A DNA stretch of 64,000 nt from Burkholderiaceae bacterium 26 (GTDB taxonomy: Bacteria > Pseudomonadota > Gammaproteobacteria > Burkholderiales > Burkholderiaceae), in contig JYOB01000017.1 of assembly GCA_000955795.1 (NCBI GenBank), positions 1 to 64,000 of the forward strand, read 5' to 3'. Below the pieces are notes generated by a model, which did not search any database, had not been told where the DNA came from, and saw only the letters and a program-made list of their open reading frames with translations. Each line of letters begins with the position of its first letter. The stretch's first letter is position 1. Of this stretch, positions 28,548-37,909 are shown piece after piece. A program made the translations under genes and the position numbers.

Positions 28548-29564
28548 ATGTCTTCCAACGCCCGCCCGACTTCCCGTCAATCCCAGCTTGCAACGACTCC
28601 TGCAGCCCAGGCGCCGACCAAGCTGGTCATTGCCTCGCGCGAAAGCCGGCTTGCCCTCTGGCAAGCCGAACACGTGCGTGCTGCATTGCAAAAATACTAT
28701 CCCGCGTGCGACGTGTCCATCCTTGGAATGACCACGCGCGGCGACCAGATTCTCGACCGCTCCCTCGCGAAGGTGGGGGGCAAAGGTTTGTTTGTTAAGG
28801 AACTGGAAGTCGCGCTGGCCGAGGGGCGCGCCGATCTCGCCGTGCATTCGCTCAAGGATGTGCCGATGGAATTGCCCGAAGGCTTTGCGCTGTCGGCCAT
28901 CCTCGAACGCGAAGACCCGCGCGATGCCTTTGTTTCCAACGACTACGCCGATCTGGCCTCGCTGCCGGCAGGCGCCGTCGTGGGCACGTCCAGTCTGCGC
29001 CGCGAGGCTTCGCTGCGGGCGCGCTTCCCGCATCTGGTCATCCAGCCGCTGCGGGGCAACCTCGATACGCGCCTCGGCAAGCTTGATCGTGGCGACTACG
29101 CTGCCATCATCCTGGCCGCTGCCGGGCTCAAGCGCCTGGGGCTGGCTGATCGCATCCGCTCGACCATCGCGCCGGAAGAATCGCTGCCAGCAGCAGGGCA
29201 GGGCGCGCTCGGCATCGAGATTCGCGCCGATCGCGCAGACGTGCGAGCGTGTCTTGCGCCGCTGCACGATGAGCCCACAGCGCTGGCTGTGACTGCCGAA
29301 CGCGCGGTTTCGCGCATTCTCGGCGGTTCGTGCCAAGTGCCGCTGGCCTCGTTTGCGCAGTGGTCGGATGCCGGCGCGCTGCGCCTGCGCGCCTTTGTCG
29401 CTTCGCAGGACGGTACCCGCAAACTTGCCGCGGATGGCGAAACCACGCCATCCACGCTGGCCGAAGCGGACGCACTTGGCGTGCGCGTCGCCCAGCAGAT
29501 GCTGGCCGGTGGCGCACGCGACATCCTTGCCATGCTGGGCGCCGACGCCTCACCCGCTACCTAA
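28548..29564 (+). CDS. hemC: Porphobilinogen deaminase (hydroxymethylbilane synthase)
   Basis: Joins four porphobilinogens into hydroxymethylbilane in haem synthesis. The 338-residue protein has the N-terminal [15 protein letters not shown], the active-site loop [12 protein letters not shown], arginine-rich [11 protein letters not shown] and [13 protein letters not shown], and Cys262 in [11 protein letters not shown], which carries the dipyrromethane cofactor. About 27 residues precede the normal start, so a later start is possible. It is followed after 15 bases by the hemD-hemX fusion, forming a hemC-hemDX-hemY operon. Confidence 0.96.
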   Translation: MSSNARPTSRQSQLATTPAAQAPTKLVIASRESRLALWQAEHVRAALQKYYPACDVSILGMTTRGDQILDRSLAKVGGKGLFVKELEVALAEGRADLAVHSLKDVPMELPEGFALSAILEREDPRDAFVSNDYADLASLPAGAVVGTSSLRREASLRARFPHLVIQPLRGNLDTRLGKLDRGDYAAIILAAAGLKRLGLADRIRSTIAPEESLPAAGQGALGIEIRADRADVRACLAPLHDEPTALAVTAERAVSRILGGSCQVPLASFAQWSDAGALRLRAFVASQDGTRKLAADGETTPSTLAEADALGVRVAQQMLAGGARDILAMLGADASPAT

Positions 29565-29579
29565 CTTCCACGGCTCGCC

Positions 29580-31718
29580 ATGGACGACCACTTGCCACTG
29601 CGCTTGTCACCATCGTCGCCCGCATCCAGCACGCCGCCTGTTCAACCGGCAACCCCGCCCGTGGTGGTGGTCACGCGTCCGCGCGCGCAGGCGCCCATGC
29701 TGGTGGCGGCGCTTGAGCGCCACGGCCTGCGCACGCATCAGTTTCCGCTGCTCGACATTGCGCCGACACCCAATCTCGACGACTTGCGTGCCGCGCTGGG
29801 CGATCCCTCGCGCTATGCGCTGGTCGTGTTCGTCAGCCCTAACGCCGTGCAGCAGGCATTTGCCGCCATGCCGGAAGGTTTCCGCTGGCCGCAGGAAGTG
29901 CCTGTGGCGGTGGTGGGCCCCGCGAGCGCACTGGCGCTTGCCCAGCACGGCGTTGCGCCGCCCGCGCACCGTGTGATCAAGCCCGACACGCATGCCGACG
30001 ACGCTCGTCAGGATTCCGAAGCGCTGTACGCGCGGCTGGATGTGCCCGCGTTGAGCGGCCGTGAAGTTCTGATCGTGCGCGGCAATGGCGGCCGCGAATG
30101 GCTGGCCGATCAACTGCGCGAAGCCGGCGCATCGGTCCGTACGGTGGAAGCCTATCGCCGCAGCGTGCCGGTGCCCGATGCCGCGGCGTGGCTCGCCTTG
30201 CGTGCCGTGCTTTCGGCCCGCCACGCCTGGACGCTCACCAGCTCCGAGGCCGTCCGCAATCTCGATGAACTGGCCCGTGCCAATCTGTTGCCCGCCGATC
30301 TGGATACGCTGCACGGCGCGCCATGCTTTGCTTCGCACGCCCGCATCGTCGAACAGGCCAAATCGCTGGGCTTTCGCGACGTGACGCTCACCGGCGCCGG
30401 CGACGACCGGCTCCTCGCCAGCGTGCTCGCGTGGGCCGGGCCAGTATCGGCACCCGAGCAAGCCCCGGCAAAGGCGTCAGCTGAATCAAACCCGTCTACT
30501 TCTTCTTCCACTGTGACGCAGACTCCCGTTCCCTCGGCGGCTCCCGCTTCTGCCCCTGCTTCGACACCAGCGCCCGCATCTGCGGAAGCCAAGCCGAGCC
30601 CAGTGCCTGCGCCTGCTGCTCCGCCGGCTGCGTTTGCGCCCACCATGACGGTCAACCATGCGCCGCGCCGTGGCGGTTGGCTGATCTGGGTGGCGCTGGT
30701 TGCGGTCGTGGCGGCCGTGGCCGCGCTGCAGGTGCGCAATGAGCGTCTGGCACGCGAGATCCGTCAGCACGCCCAGACGAACGAAGCGCTGGCGCAGGAG
30801 ATGCGCGTGCTGTCACGTGCGGACCAGGATTCGGTTTCCCAGCTGCAACAGAAATTCGGCGCGCTGGATGCCCGCACCGCTGAAACGCGCGATCGCCAAG
30901 CCGCGCTGGAGCAGGCCAACCAAGACCTTCTGCGCAATCGCGATGACTGGCAGCGCGCCGAGATCCAGCGTTCGCTGGAGGTCACCGCCGAGCAACTGCA
31001 ACTGACCGGCAATGTCGCCGGTGCACTGGCTGCGCTGCAAACGGTCGACGCGCGCCTCGCCACGCTCGACAAGCCACAATTCAACGCCGTGCGCCGGGCG
31101 GTATCGCGCGACATGGCCAAGCTCAAGGCGATGCCGTCGTTTGATCTGGCGGGTGCGGCACTGCGGTTGGATGACGCCATCAACGCTGTAGACACGCTGC
31201 CGCTCATCTCGTCGGCCCAGCCGCTCGAGACGGAACAGGCTGCACAGGCGCCGCATGCTGCCGTGAAACCCACGAAGAATGCCAAGGCGCGCGCTGCGGC
31301 TGCGTCGGCCCCGGTTGCATCGACGCCGCCAAATGCCGGGTGGTCGGCAGGCGTGCGTGCCTGGTGGGGTCGCCTGTGGAACGACGTGCGCGGCGAATTG
31401 GGCCAAATCGTACAGGTGCGCCGCGTCGATCAGACCGAGGCGCTGCTGCTCTCTTCCGACCAAGCGTGGTTCCTGCGCGAAAACCTCAAGCTGCGCCTGA
31501 TGAATGCGCGCCTGGCGTTGCTCTCGCGTAATGACGCTGTGTTCCGTGCCGACCTGGGGCGTGCCGATACGCTGCTCGCGCGCTATTTCGATACGCAGTC
31601 TTCGCGCGTGACCACGGTGCAGAATCAACTGTCGCAGGTGCGCGCGACGGCCGGCACGCTGCAGGTGCCGACGCTGGCTGACAGCCTTGCCGCCGTGCGC
31701 GGTTCGGGCAAGGAGTGA
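29580..31718 (+). CDS. hemDX: Uroporphyrinogen-III synthase fused to HemX membrane protein
   Basis: A 712-residue two-part protein. Residues about 25-280 are uroporphyrinogen-III synthase (HemD), which closes and inverts hydroxymethylbilane; typical segments are VVVTRPRAQAPMLVAAL, VFVSPNAVQQAF, VLIVRGNGGREWLADQL and WTLTSSEAVRNL. A proline/alanine-rich linker (about 285-355) leads to one membrane helix (about 367-386, LIWVALVAVVAAVAAL) and a HemX periplasmic domain with a long coiled coil. HemX function is not settled. The fusion is common in Burkholderiaceae. AAGGAG near the end serves the next gene. Confidence 0.94.
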   Translation: MDDHLPLRLSPSSPASSTPPVQPATPPVVVVTRPRAQAPMLVAALERHGLRTHQFPLLDIAPTPNLDDLRAALGDPSRYALVVFVSPNAVQQAFAAMPEGFRWPQEVPVAVVGPASALALAQHGVAPPAHRVIKPDTHADDARQDSEALYARLDVPALSGREVLIVRGNGGREWLADQLREAGASVRTVEAYRRSVPVPDAAAWLALRAVLSARHAWTLTSSEAVRNLDELARANLLPADLDTLHGAPCFASHARIVEQAKSLGFRDVTLTGAGDDRLLASVLAWAGPVSAPEQAPAKASAESNPSTSSSTVTQTPVPSAAPASAPASTPAPASAEAKPSPVPAPAAPPAAFAPTMTVNHAPRRGGWLIWVALVAVVAAVAALQVRNERLAREIRQHAQTNEALAQEMRVLSRADQDSVSQLQQKFGALDARTAETRDRQAALEQANQDLLRNRDDWQRAEIQRSLEVTAEQLQLTGNVAGALAALQTVDARLATLDKPQFNAVRRAVSRDMAKLKAMPSFDLAGAALRLDDAINAVDTLPLISSAQPLETEQAAQAPHAAVKPTKNAKARAAAASAPVASTPPNAGWSAGVRAWWGRLWNDVRGELGQIVQVRRVDQTEALLLSSDQAWFLRENLKLRLMNARLALLSRNDAVFRADLGRADTLLARYFDTQSSRVTTVQNQLSQVRATAGTLQVPTLADSLAAVRGSGKE

Positions 31719-31720
31719 GC

Positions 31721-32914
31721 ATGCGCTGGGTATTCTGGGTCGCGCTCCTGTTTGCCGCCGCCGTTGGGCTGGCGTTGTTCACTGAACTCAACCTGAGCAA
31801 CGTCGTGCTGTTCTACCCGCCGTACCGGGTCGAGATGTCGCTCAATTTCGTGCTGGCTGCGTTGCTGGCGACGTTCGTGGTGCTGCATCTTGTGATGCGC
31901 CTTTTCCACCATGTGGCCGGCATGCCGGCGCGTGCTGCCGCGTATCGCGAGCGCAACCGCATCCTGAAGGCATCGGCCGCGTTGCGCGAAGCAATGGAGA
32001 GCTTGTTTGCCGGCCGCTTCGGCCATGCGGAACGCCAGGCACGCGAAGCCCAGGCCTGGGAGCCGCAGCGCGAGACGGCTGCGCTGATCGGCGCCCGTGC
32101 CGCACACCGCATGCAGGAGACCGAGCGCCGCGACGCCTGGATGGCCGAAGTGTCGTCGCCCGATCGTGAGCAGGCGAAGCTTGTGTCGATGGCCGAATTG
32201 CTGGTCGACGCACGCGATGCGGAAGGTGCGCTGGAGAAGATCGCGCAACTGCAATCGCAGGGCTCTCGGCAGATTCAGGCGCAACGCATTGCCCTGCGCG
32301 CGCATCAGCATTTGAAGAACTGGAGCGAGGTGCTGCGCCTCACGCGCGCCCTGGAAAAGCGCAACGCCATCCATTCCGTGCTGGCCGCGCGTCTCAAGCA
32401 GATGGCGTGCGAAACGCTGCTGGCCGAGCGCCGCCACGATGCCGATGCGCTGAACAGCTTCTGGCGCGAACTGACCACGGAAGAACGCCGCTCGCCGCGC
32501 ATTGCCTCACAGGCGGCGCTGTATTTCGCGCAGCTTGGCCGCACCGATGATGCCAAGCGCATTGTTGAAGATGGCCTGAAGGCGCATTGGGATAGCCGCC
32601 TGATCCGCCGCTACGCCGACTGCGCAGTGCCGGGCAAAGCCCTGCCGCTGATCCAGCAAGCCGAGAAATGGCTCGCCCAGCATCCGGTGGATGCCGATCT
32701 GTTCTACACGCTCGGCATGCTGTGCTTCAAGGAGCAGCTCTGGGGCAAGGCGCAGTCGAACCTGGAGTCGGCATTGAAGTATGTCGATGCGGATCACTCT
32801 GGCAACCTACGCGCCCATGCACATCTGGCGCTTGCACAGATGTTCGAGCAGACCGAGCGCATGGAAGACGCGCAACGCCACTACCGGCAAAGCGCATTGC
32901 TTGCCGTGAAATGA
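31721..32914 (+). CDS. hemY: HemY-family membrane protein
   Basis: A 397-residue inner-membrane protein encoded with hemDX. Two N-terminal membrane helices (WVFWVALLFAAAVGLALF and NFVLAALLATFVVLHLVM) are followed by a long cytoplasmic helical TPR-like domain. This is the proteobacterial HemY, not the Bacillus protoporphyrinogen oxidase of the same name; its role in haem synthesis is unclear. The start is ATG at 31721 with AAGGAG at 31710-31715; a GTG at 31715 overlapping the previous stop is less likely because it lies in the ribosome site. Confidence 0.92.
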   Translation: MRWVFWVALLFAAAVGLALFTELNLSNVVLFYPPYRVEMSLNFVLAALLATFVVLHLVMRLFHHVAGMPARAAAYRERNRILKASAALREAMESLFAGRFGHAERQAREAQAWEPQRETAALIGARAAHRMQETERRDAWMAEVSSPDREQAKLVSMAELLVDARDAEGALEKIAQLQSQGSRQIQAQRIALRAHQHLKNWSEVLRLTRALEKRNAIHSVLAARLKQMACETLLAERRHDADALNSFWRELTTEERRSPRIASQAALYFAQLGRTDDAKRIVEDGLKAHWDSRLIRRYADCAVPGKALPLIQQAEKWLAQHPVDADLFYTLGMLCFKEQLWGKAQSNLESALKYVDADHSGNLRAHAHLALAQMFEQTERMEDAQRHYRQSALLAVK

Positions 32915-32944
32915 AAAAGGCCGGGGATGACCCCGGCCTTTTTT
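32914..32944. terminator. Bidirectional terminator after hemY
   Basis: Arms AAAAAGGCCGGGG and CCCCGGCCTTTTTT flank the loop ATGA. It overlaps the last base of the hemY stop and also serves the convergent MFS gene ending at 32962. Confidence 0.92.
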
Positions 32945-32961
32945 CTTGGCGGTGACGGCGC

Positions 32962-34296
32962 CTATTTGTTCACCATCCGTGCTGGTACGGAAAGCGTGAG
33001 GATCGCACCCAGCACCATCGACGCGGCCAGCATGTACATGCCCGAATCGGTGCTCTGCGTTGCGTCTTTCAGCCAGCCGACGGCGTAGGGGCTCAGGAAG
33101 CCCGCAAGATTGCCCAGCGAATTGATGAGCGCAATGCCAGCGGCGGCACCCGTGCCGGCCAGGAACGCAGTCGGCAGGCTCCAGAACAGCGGCAACGTTG
33201 TCAGGATGCCCATGGTGCCGAGTGTGAGGGCGGCCATGGCCAGCGTGGTGTCGGTGTGCCACACGGCTGACAGCACGAGCCCGACCGCGCCCACCACCGC
33301 GGGAATCGCGATGTGCCAGCGGCGCTCACGCAGGCGGTCGGCGCTGCGGGCTACCAAGACCATGGCGACGACCGCCGCGCCGTACGGAATCGCCGTCAGC
33401 AGGCCCACCGAGAACGGATCGGCCACACCGGTCTGTTTGATCAGTGTCGGCAGCCAGAAGCTGACGCCATACAGGCCCATCACGAAGGTGAAGTAGATCA
33501 GGCTCATCAGCCACACGCGCGGGCTGGCCATGACGGTGCGGATGGGCGGGTCTTCCTTCTCGGCGTCTTCGGCGGCGATGTTGCGGGCGAGCAGCGCTTT
33601 CTCTTCGTCCGTCAGCCACTTCGCGTGGCTGATGCGGTCGTCCAGATAGGCCAGCACAAAGATACCGACGATGATCGAGGGGATGCCTTCGATCAGGAAC
33701 ATCCACTGCCAGCCGGCCAGGCCGTAGACGCCGCTAAACGCCTTCATCGCCCAACCCGAGATGGGGCCCCCGATCACGCCCGACAGCGCAATCGCCGTCA
33801 TGAAGAAGGTGGTGGTGCGCCCGCGCCGCTGCGCCGGATACCAGTACGTGAGGTACAGGATGATGCCCGGGAAGAAGCCGGCCTCTGCCAGACCCAGCAG
33901 AAAGCGCATCACGTAGAACATGGCCGGCGTGGTCACGAACATCATGGCCGCCGAGATGATGCCCCACGAAATCATGATCCGCGCAATCCAGATGCGCGCG
34001 CCCACGCGATGGAGGATCACGTTGCTCGGCACTTCAAAAAGGAAGTAGCCGATGAAGAAGATGCCCGCGCCAAGGCCGTAGATGGTCTCGCTGAACTTGA
34101 GATCGTTGAGCATCTGCAGCTTGGCAAAGCCCACGTTGACGCGATCGAGATACGCGACCACGTAGCACAGCAGCAGGAATGGAACCAAGCGCCACGTCAC
34201 CTTGCGGTAAGTGGCTTCTTCAAATGCGCTTGTGGACTGGGGCGGCAACGTGCCTGTGCCGCCGACCGGTGAGGTGGGTGGGGTGGTGATGGCCAT
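32962..34296 (-). CDS. MFS transporter, anion:cation symporter (ACS) family
   Basis: A 444-residue inner-membrane transporter with twelve predicted helices. ACS-family marks are RLVPFLLLCYVVAYLDRVNVGFAKLQM in the first helix region (read in parts), FFIGYFLFEVPSNVILHRVGAR, and LGLAEAGFFPGIILYLTYWYP. Relatives import organic acids such as tartrate, phthalate or sugar acids. It is the last gene of a minus-strand set with an aldehyde dehydrogenase and a short-chain dehydrogenase, which suggests uptake of a compound oxidised by them. The exact substrate is not known. Confidence 0.92.
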   Translation of the reverse strand: MAITTPPTSPVGGTGTLPPQSTSAFEEATYRKVTWRLVPFLLLCYVVAYLDRVNVGFAKLQMLNDLKFSETIYGLGAGIFFIGYFLFEVPSNVILHRVGARIWIARIMISWGIISAAMMFVTTPAMFYVMRFLLGLAEAGFFPGIILYLTYWYPAQRRGRTTTFFMTAIALSGVIGGPISGWAMKAFSGVYGLAGWQWMFLIEGIPSIIVGIFVLAYLDDRISHAKWLTDEEKALLARNIAAEDAEKEDPPIRTVMASPRVWLMSLIYFTFVMGLYGVSFWLPTLIKQTGVADPFSVGLLTAIPYGAAVVAMVLVARSADRLRERRWHIAIPAVVGAVGLVLSAVWHTDTTLAMAALTLGTMGILTTLPLFWSLPTAFLAGTGAAAGIALINSLGNLAGFLSPYAVGWLKDATQSTDSGMYMLAASMVLGAILTLSVPARMVNK

Positions 34297-34418
34297 CGGG
34301 TCTCCAGAGTTATTGTGAGTTCAGGCCGAGTGCTCCTCGTTACCTACCTCGGCCTGGAAAACCGCCACAGCATTCTGCGCTTCTCGGGCGAATGCGCCAA
34401 GACGCCCGCCGGCAGGGT

Positions 34419-35177
34419 TTATACGCAGCGCCCGCCGTCCACTTCCAAACACGTGCCGGTAATGAACTCCGCTTCGTCCGACGCCAGGTACAGGCATGCG
34501 TTGGCCACATCCTGCGGCGTGGAAAGCCGCCCCATCGGGATCGTCGCCAGGAAGCGCGCGCGGTTCTCGGGGGTATCGGGTACGCCCATGAACTGCTCGA
34601 TGAGGCCCGTGGCGCCCATCACCGGGTTCACGCAGTTCACGCGGATCTTGTCGGGGCCAAGCTCCGCCGCCATCGCCTTGCTGGCCGTGATGACGGCGCC
34701 CTTGCTGGCGTTGTACCAGACGAGCCCCGGCCGCGGCCGGATGCCCGCGGTGGACGCCACGTTGACGAACACGCCGCCGCCGCGCTCGCGGAAGTGCGGG
34801 ACGATGTGATGTGCAGTCCAGTAAATGCTCTTTACGTTGACGGCCATCACGCGGTCGAACTCGTCTTCGGTGATCTGCAGCAGGGGCTTGTTCTTATGCG
34901 TGGTGCCGGCGTTGTTCACGACGATGTGCAGATCGCCATAGCGCGCCAGCGTGGCGCCCAGCAGCTTGGCGACGGAGTCACCATTGGACACGTCGGCCTG
35001 CACGAAATGCGCATCGCCGCCGGCCACGCGAATAGCGCTGGCCACGCGTTCGCCGGCCTCCGCATTCAAGTCATTGACGACGACGCGCGCGCCTTCGCGG
35101 GCAAAGGTGTTGGCGATGCCCTCTCCAAAACCCGAACCTGCGCCTGTGACGATGGCGATTTTGCCGGCAAGCCGCAT
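34419..35177 (-). CDS. Short-chain dehydrogenase/reductase (SDR) family oxidoreductase
   Basis: A 252-residue classical SDR. It has the Rossmann TGAGSGFG for NAD(P) near residue 10-17, DLN after strand 2 (favouring NAD), NNAG at about 86, a catalytic Ser in VNVASTAG, and YNASK (Tyr/Lys) at about 153-157. The C-terminus EFITGTCLEVDGGRCV is standard. It lies between the aldehyde dehydrogenase and ACS transporter genes, 39 bases after the former, so the set is likely one catabolic operon. The substrate is not apparent. Confidence 0.92.
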   Translation of the reverse strand: MRLAGKIAIVTGAGSGFGEGIANTFAREGARVVVNDLNAEAGERVASAIRVAGGDAHFVQADVSNGDSVAKLLGATLARYGDLHIVVNNAGTTHKNKPLLQITEDEFDRVMAVNVKSIYWTAHHIVPHFRERGGGVFVNVASTAGIRPRPGLVWYNASKGAVITASKAMAAELGPDKIRVNCVNPVMGATGLIEQFMGVPDTPENRARFLATIPMGRLSTPQDVANACLYLASDEAEFITGTCLEVDGGRCV

Positions 35178-35216
35178 GGTGTCTCCTCGTGTTGTGGGTG
35201 GATGTTGCGTTGCGCC

Positions 35217-36653
35217 TTAACCGTGACGGATGGCGATGGTCTTGAGCGTGGTGAAACCGTAGAGCGATTCAAAGCCCTTTTCGCGCCCGTGGCCCGATTG
35301 GCCCGTTCCGCCGAAGGGCAGTTCAACGCCGCCGCCTGCGCCGTAATTGTTGATGAAGACCTGGCCGGCTCTGAGTTTGCGTGCGAGGCGCATCTGGCGG
35401 CCACCGTCGTTCGTCCACACGCCAGCTACCAGGCCGTACGGTGTGCCGTTGGCCAGGGCCAGCGCTTCGGCTTCGGTATCGAATGGCATGGCGGCCAGCA
35501 GCGGGCCGAACACTTCCTGCTGTGCGAGGCGGTGCGTGTGCGGTACATCACGCAGCAGCATCGGTGCCTGGTAGTAGCCGGTCTCGGGCGCCTCGGGCAC
35601 CACCTGGCCCTGCGCCATCACCGGAATGTTGGCGTGCTGCGCATCCGAGACGAAATCCCATACGCGCTGCTGCTGCTTGGGGTTGATGAGCGGGCCGCAA
35701 TCCAGGTCCAGTGACGAGGGGCCGACCCTAATGGATTCAAGCACCATGGCCAATCGATCCAGCATCGCCTCGTAAACGCTGCGCTCGATCAGTACACGGC
35801 TGCCGGCAGAGCACGTCTGCCCGGCGTTCTGGATGATGCCGTTCACCACGGCTGGAATAGCCGCTTCCAGATCGGCGTCGGCAAACACGATCTGCGGAGA
35901 TTTGCCGCCAAGTTCCAGCGTCACGGGCACGTGGTTTTCCGCGGCCGCTCGCACAACGGCTTTGCCCGTTTCCGGTGACCCTGTGAACGACACATGATTG
36001 ATCCCGGGATGCGCCGCCAGTGCCGCACCTGCTTCGTGGCCATAGCCGGTCACGATGTTGAGTGCGCCATCGGGCAGGCCCGCCTCGGCGGCCAGCTCGG
36101 CCACGCGCAGGATCGACAGGCACGCGTCTTCCGCCGGCTTGACCACGCACGCGTTGCCTGCCGCCAATGCAGCGCCCACGCTGCGCCCGAAGATCTGCAT
36201 CGGGTAGTTCCACGGGATGATATGCGCCGTTACGCCATGGGGCTCGCGCACGGTCAGCACGGTGGTATCGGCCGGGTAGGGGATGGTTTGCCCGTGCAGC
36301 TTGTCGGCCGCACCGGCGTAGAACTCGAAGTAGCGGGCCACGGCGCGGGCGTCGGCGCGCGCCTGGCGCATGGGCTTGCCGGTGTCGCGGGCTTCCAGGC
36401 GGGCCAGCTCTTCTTCGTGATCGGCCAGGCGCAGGGCCACGCGCATGAGCAAGCGGCCGCGCTCGGCGGGTGCCAACTGGCCCCAGACGCCCTCGAACGC
36501 ACGCCGCGCCGCATGCACGGCCACGCTGATGTCGGTGGCGTTGCCGCGCGCAATCTCGGCAAAGGATTGGCCGTCGGACGGATCGAACACCTTGATGCGC
36601 ATGCCCGAATCGGGCGACATCAGACGGTTGGCGATGAAGTGCTGGGCATGCAT
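35217..36653 (-). CDS. NAD(P)-dependent aldehyde dehydrogenase
   Basis: A 478-residue aldehyde dehydrogenase oxidising an aldehyde to its acid. Motifs are the cofactor-binding IIPWNYPMQIFGRSVGAALAAG, GSPETGKAV, the catalytic Glu in VTLELGGKSP and catalytic Cys in NAGQTCSAGSR. The start at 36653 follows a weak AGGA; an in-frame ATG at 36695 is less likely. It is the first gene of the minus-strand group with SDR and ACS transporter. The nearest groups act on betaine, gamma-aminobutyraldehyde or similar aldehydes, but the sequence alone does not decide. Confidence 0.93.
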   Translation of the reverse strand: MHAQHFIANRLMSPDSGMRIKVFDPSDGQSFAEIARGNATDISVAVHAARRAFEGVWGQLAPAERGRLLMRVALRLADHEEELARLEARDTGKPMRQARADARAVARYFEFYAGAADKLHGQTIPYPADTTVLTVREPHGVTAHIIPWNYPMQIFGRSVGAALAAGNACVVKPAEDACLSILRVAELAAEAGLPDGALNIVTGYGHEAGAALAAHPGINHVSFTGSPETGKAVVRAAAENHVPVTLELGGKSPQIVFADADLEAAIPAVVNGIIQNAGQTCSAGSRVLIERSVYEAMLDRLAMVLESIRVGPSSLDLDCGPLINPKQQQRVWDFVSDAQHANIPVMAQGQVVPEAPETGYYQAPMLLRDVPHTHRLAQQEVFGPLLAAMPFDTEAEALALANGTPYGLVAGVWTNDGGRQMRLARKLRAGQVFINNYGAGGGVELPFGGTGQSGHGREKGFESLYGFTTLKTIAIRHG

Positions 36654-36822
36654 GGGGGGTTCCTGCAAAAGATCGGCAACGCACGATTTTCGCACGGGCG
36701 CGGCGTTGTCAGGGGAAGCGGCCGGGTGTCAGGAGCTATAATGCCCGCCGACAGTTTTTCACGCTTCTTTCTAACCATTTGCGTCGCGTTTTTACGCACT
36801 TCGCGCATTCCGGAGCATTTCC

Positions 36823-37350
36823 ATGAGCTTCAACAACGTCTCGCCGGGCAAGGACATCCCCAACGACTTCAACGTCATCATCGAGATCCCGGCGCAAAGC
36901 GACCCGGTCAAGTACGAAGCCGACAAGGAAACCGGCCTGCTGTTCGTGGACCGCTTCGTTGGTACCGGCATGCGCTACCCGGCCAACTACGGCTTCATCC
37001 CGCAGACGCTTTCGGGCGACGGTGACCCGGTCGACGTGTTGGTCGTCACGCCGTTCCCGCTCATCCACGGTTGCGTGGTGCGCTGCCGTGCCCTGGGCAT
37101 GCTCAAGATGACGGACGAGTCCGGCGTGGATGCCAAGCTGGTTGCCGTGCCTGTCAACAAGCTGAGCCCGGCCACGGCCCACATGACCGACCTGTCGGAC
37201 ATCGGCCAAAACCTGCTGGACCAGATCAAGCACTTCTTTGAGCACTACAAGGCGCTGGAAGCCGGCAAGTGGGTCAAGGTCGAAGGCTGGGGCGGCATTG
37301 AAGAAGCCCACAAGGAAATCGCCGACGGCGTTGCCAACTATAAGAAGTAA
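36823..37350 (+). CDS. ppa: Inorganic pyrophosphatase (family I)
   Basis: Hydrolyses pyrophosphate to phosphate in the cytosol, pulling biosynthetic reactions forward. The 175-residue protein is the bacterial hexameric type. Visible motifs are the N-terminal [27 protein letters not shown], and the metal-binding signature [14 protein letters not shown]. The start has a weak GGAG upstream (about 36812), and a TATAAT at 36737-36742 may be its -10 element. It ends in a strong terminator and stands alone. Confidence 0.96.
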   Translation: MSFNNVSPGKDIPNDFNVIIEIPAQSDPVKYEADKETGLLFVDRFVGTGMRYPANYGFIPQTLSGDGDPVDVLVVTPFPLIHGCVVRCRALGMLKMTDESGVDAKLVAVPVNKLSPATAHMTDLSDIGQNLLDQIKHFFEHYKALEAGKWVKVEGWGGIEEAHKEIADGVANYKK

Positions 37351-37385
37351 GCGATTTCAGGATTTTGCCGTACGGCATGTCTGAC

Positions 37386-37422
37386 AAATCCCGGCCTCCG
37401 GATGGAGCGCCGGGATTTTTTC
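37386..37422 (+). terminator. Terminator of ppa
   Basis: Arms AAATCCCGGC (37386-37395) and GCCGGGATTT (37109+300, that is 37409-37418) with an inner CTCC/GGAG helix, then TTTT. Confidence 0.85.
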
Positions 37423-37652
37423 TTTGCGAAGCGGTCATCGGCGCAGCACGCGGAGATTTGTCGACTCGCGTCCGGTCGCCATTTGCACCCGGGACAGAGC
37501 TGCAGTATGTGTTCTGTGATATTTTTCACGAATTTCGCATACTTACCGCCCGGTAGTTCTGCTACACAGAGATTTAAGAAACGCTCATTTGCCCACCGGA
37601 AACGGCCCCTCTAGACTCCCCGTCAAGTTTGACTCCAACCCTTGGTACTGCG
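37423..37652. other. Intergenic region with a near-palindrome upstream of a small exported protein
   Basis: This stretch is AT-richer than its surroundings. It holds an imperfect inverted repeat at 37541-37557, ACTTACCG and CGGTAGT, of the sort bound by TetR-type regulators. No gene is seen. Confidence 0.35.
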
Positions 37653-37844
37653 ATGTTGAACAAGACCGTTGTCGTTCCCGTGCTTTCCGCTGTGGCCATG
37701 GCCGCATTCACTGTGTGGGCGCTGCTGGTTGGTCCGCCGGACGCTGCCCACGCTGGCGAGCGTGCCGTCGCATCGGCCCCTGTGGCGGTGGATTCAAGCA
37801 CTGCACACTGCGTGATCGCTCACCAGAAGCCTGCCGCGCCCTAA
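37653..37844 (+). CDS. Small exported hypothetical protein
   Basis: A 63-residue protein with a signal peptide or membrane helix (VVVPVLSAVAMAAFTVWALLVG) and a probable cleavage at AHA. The short mature part has one cysteine (TAHCVIAHQ). I do not recognise a family. No convincing ribosome site precedes the ATG, so this call rests on the signal peptide and on its isolated position between two terminator-like hairpins. Confidence 0.5.
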   Translation: MLNKTVVVPVLSAVAMAAFTVWALLVGPPDAAHAGERAVASAPVAVDSSTAHCVIAHQKPAAP

Positions 37845-37857
37845 GTTTCACCTCCGC

Positions 37858-37887
37858 GTCCGCCGTTCGTGCGGACGCTGTCTTTCC
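37858..37887. terminator. Weak terminator-like hairpin
   Basis: Arms GCGTCCGC (37858-37865) and GCGGACGC (37873-37880), followed by TGTCTTT. It lies between the small exported gene and the convergent acyltransferase-like gene ending at 37910. Confidence 0.4.
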
Positions 37888-37909
37888 CGCCTCCGCTGTT
37901 TTCCCCTGG

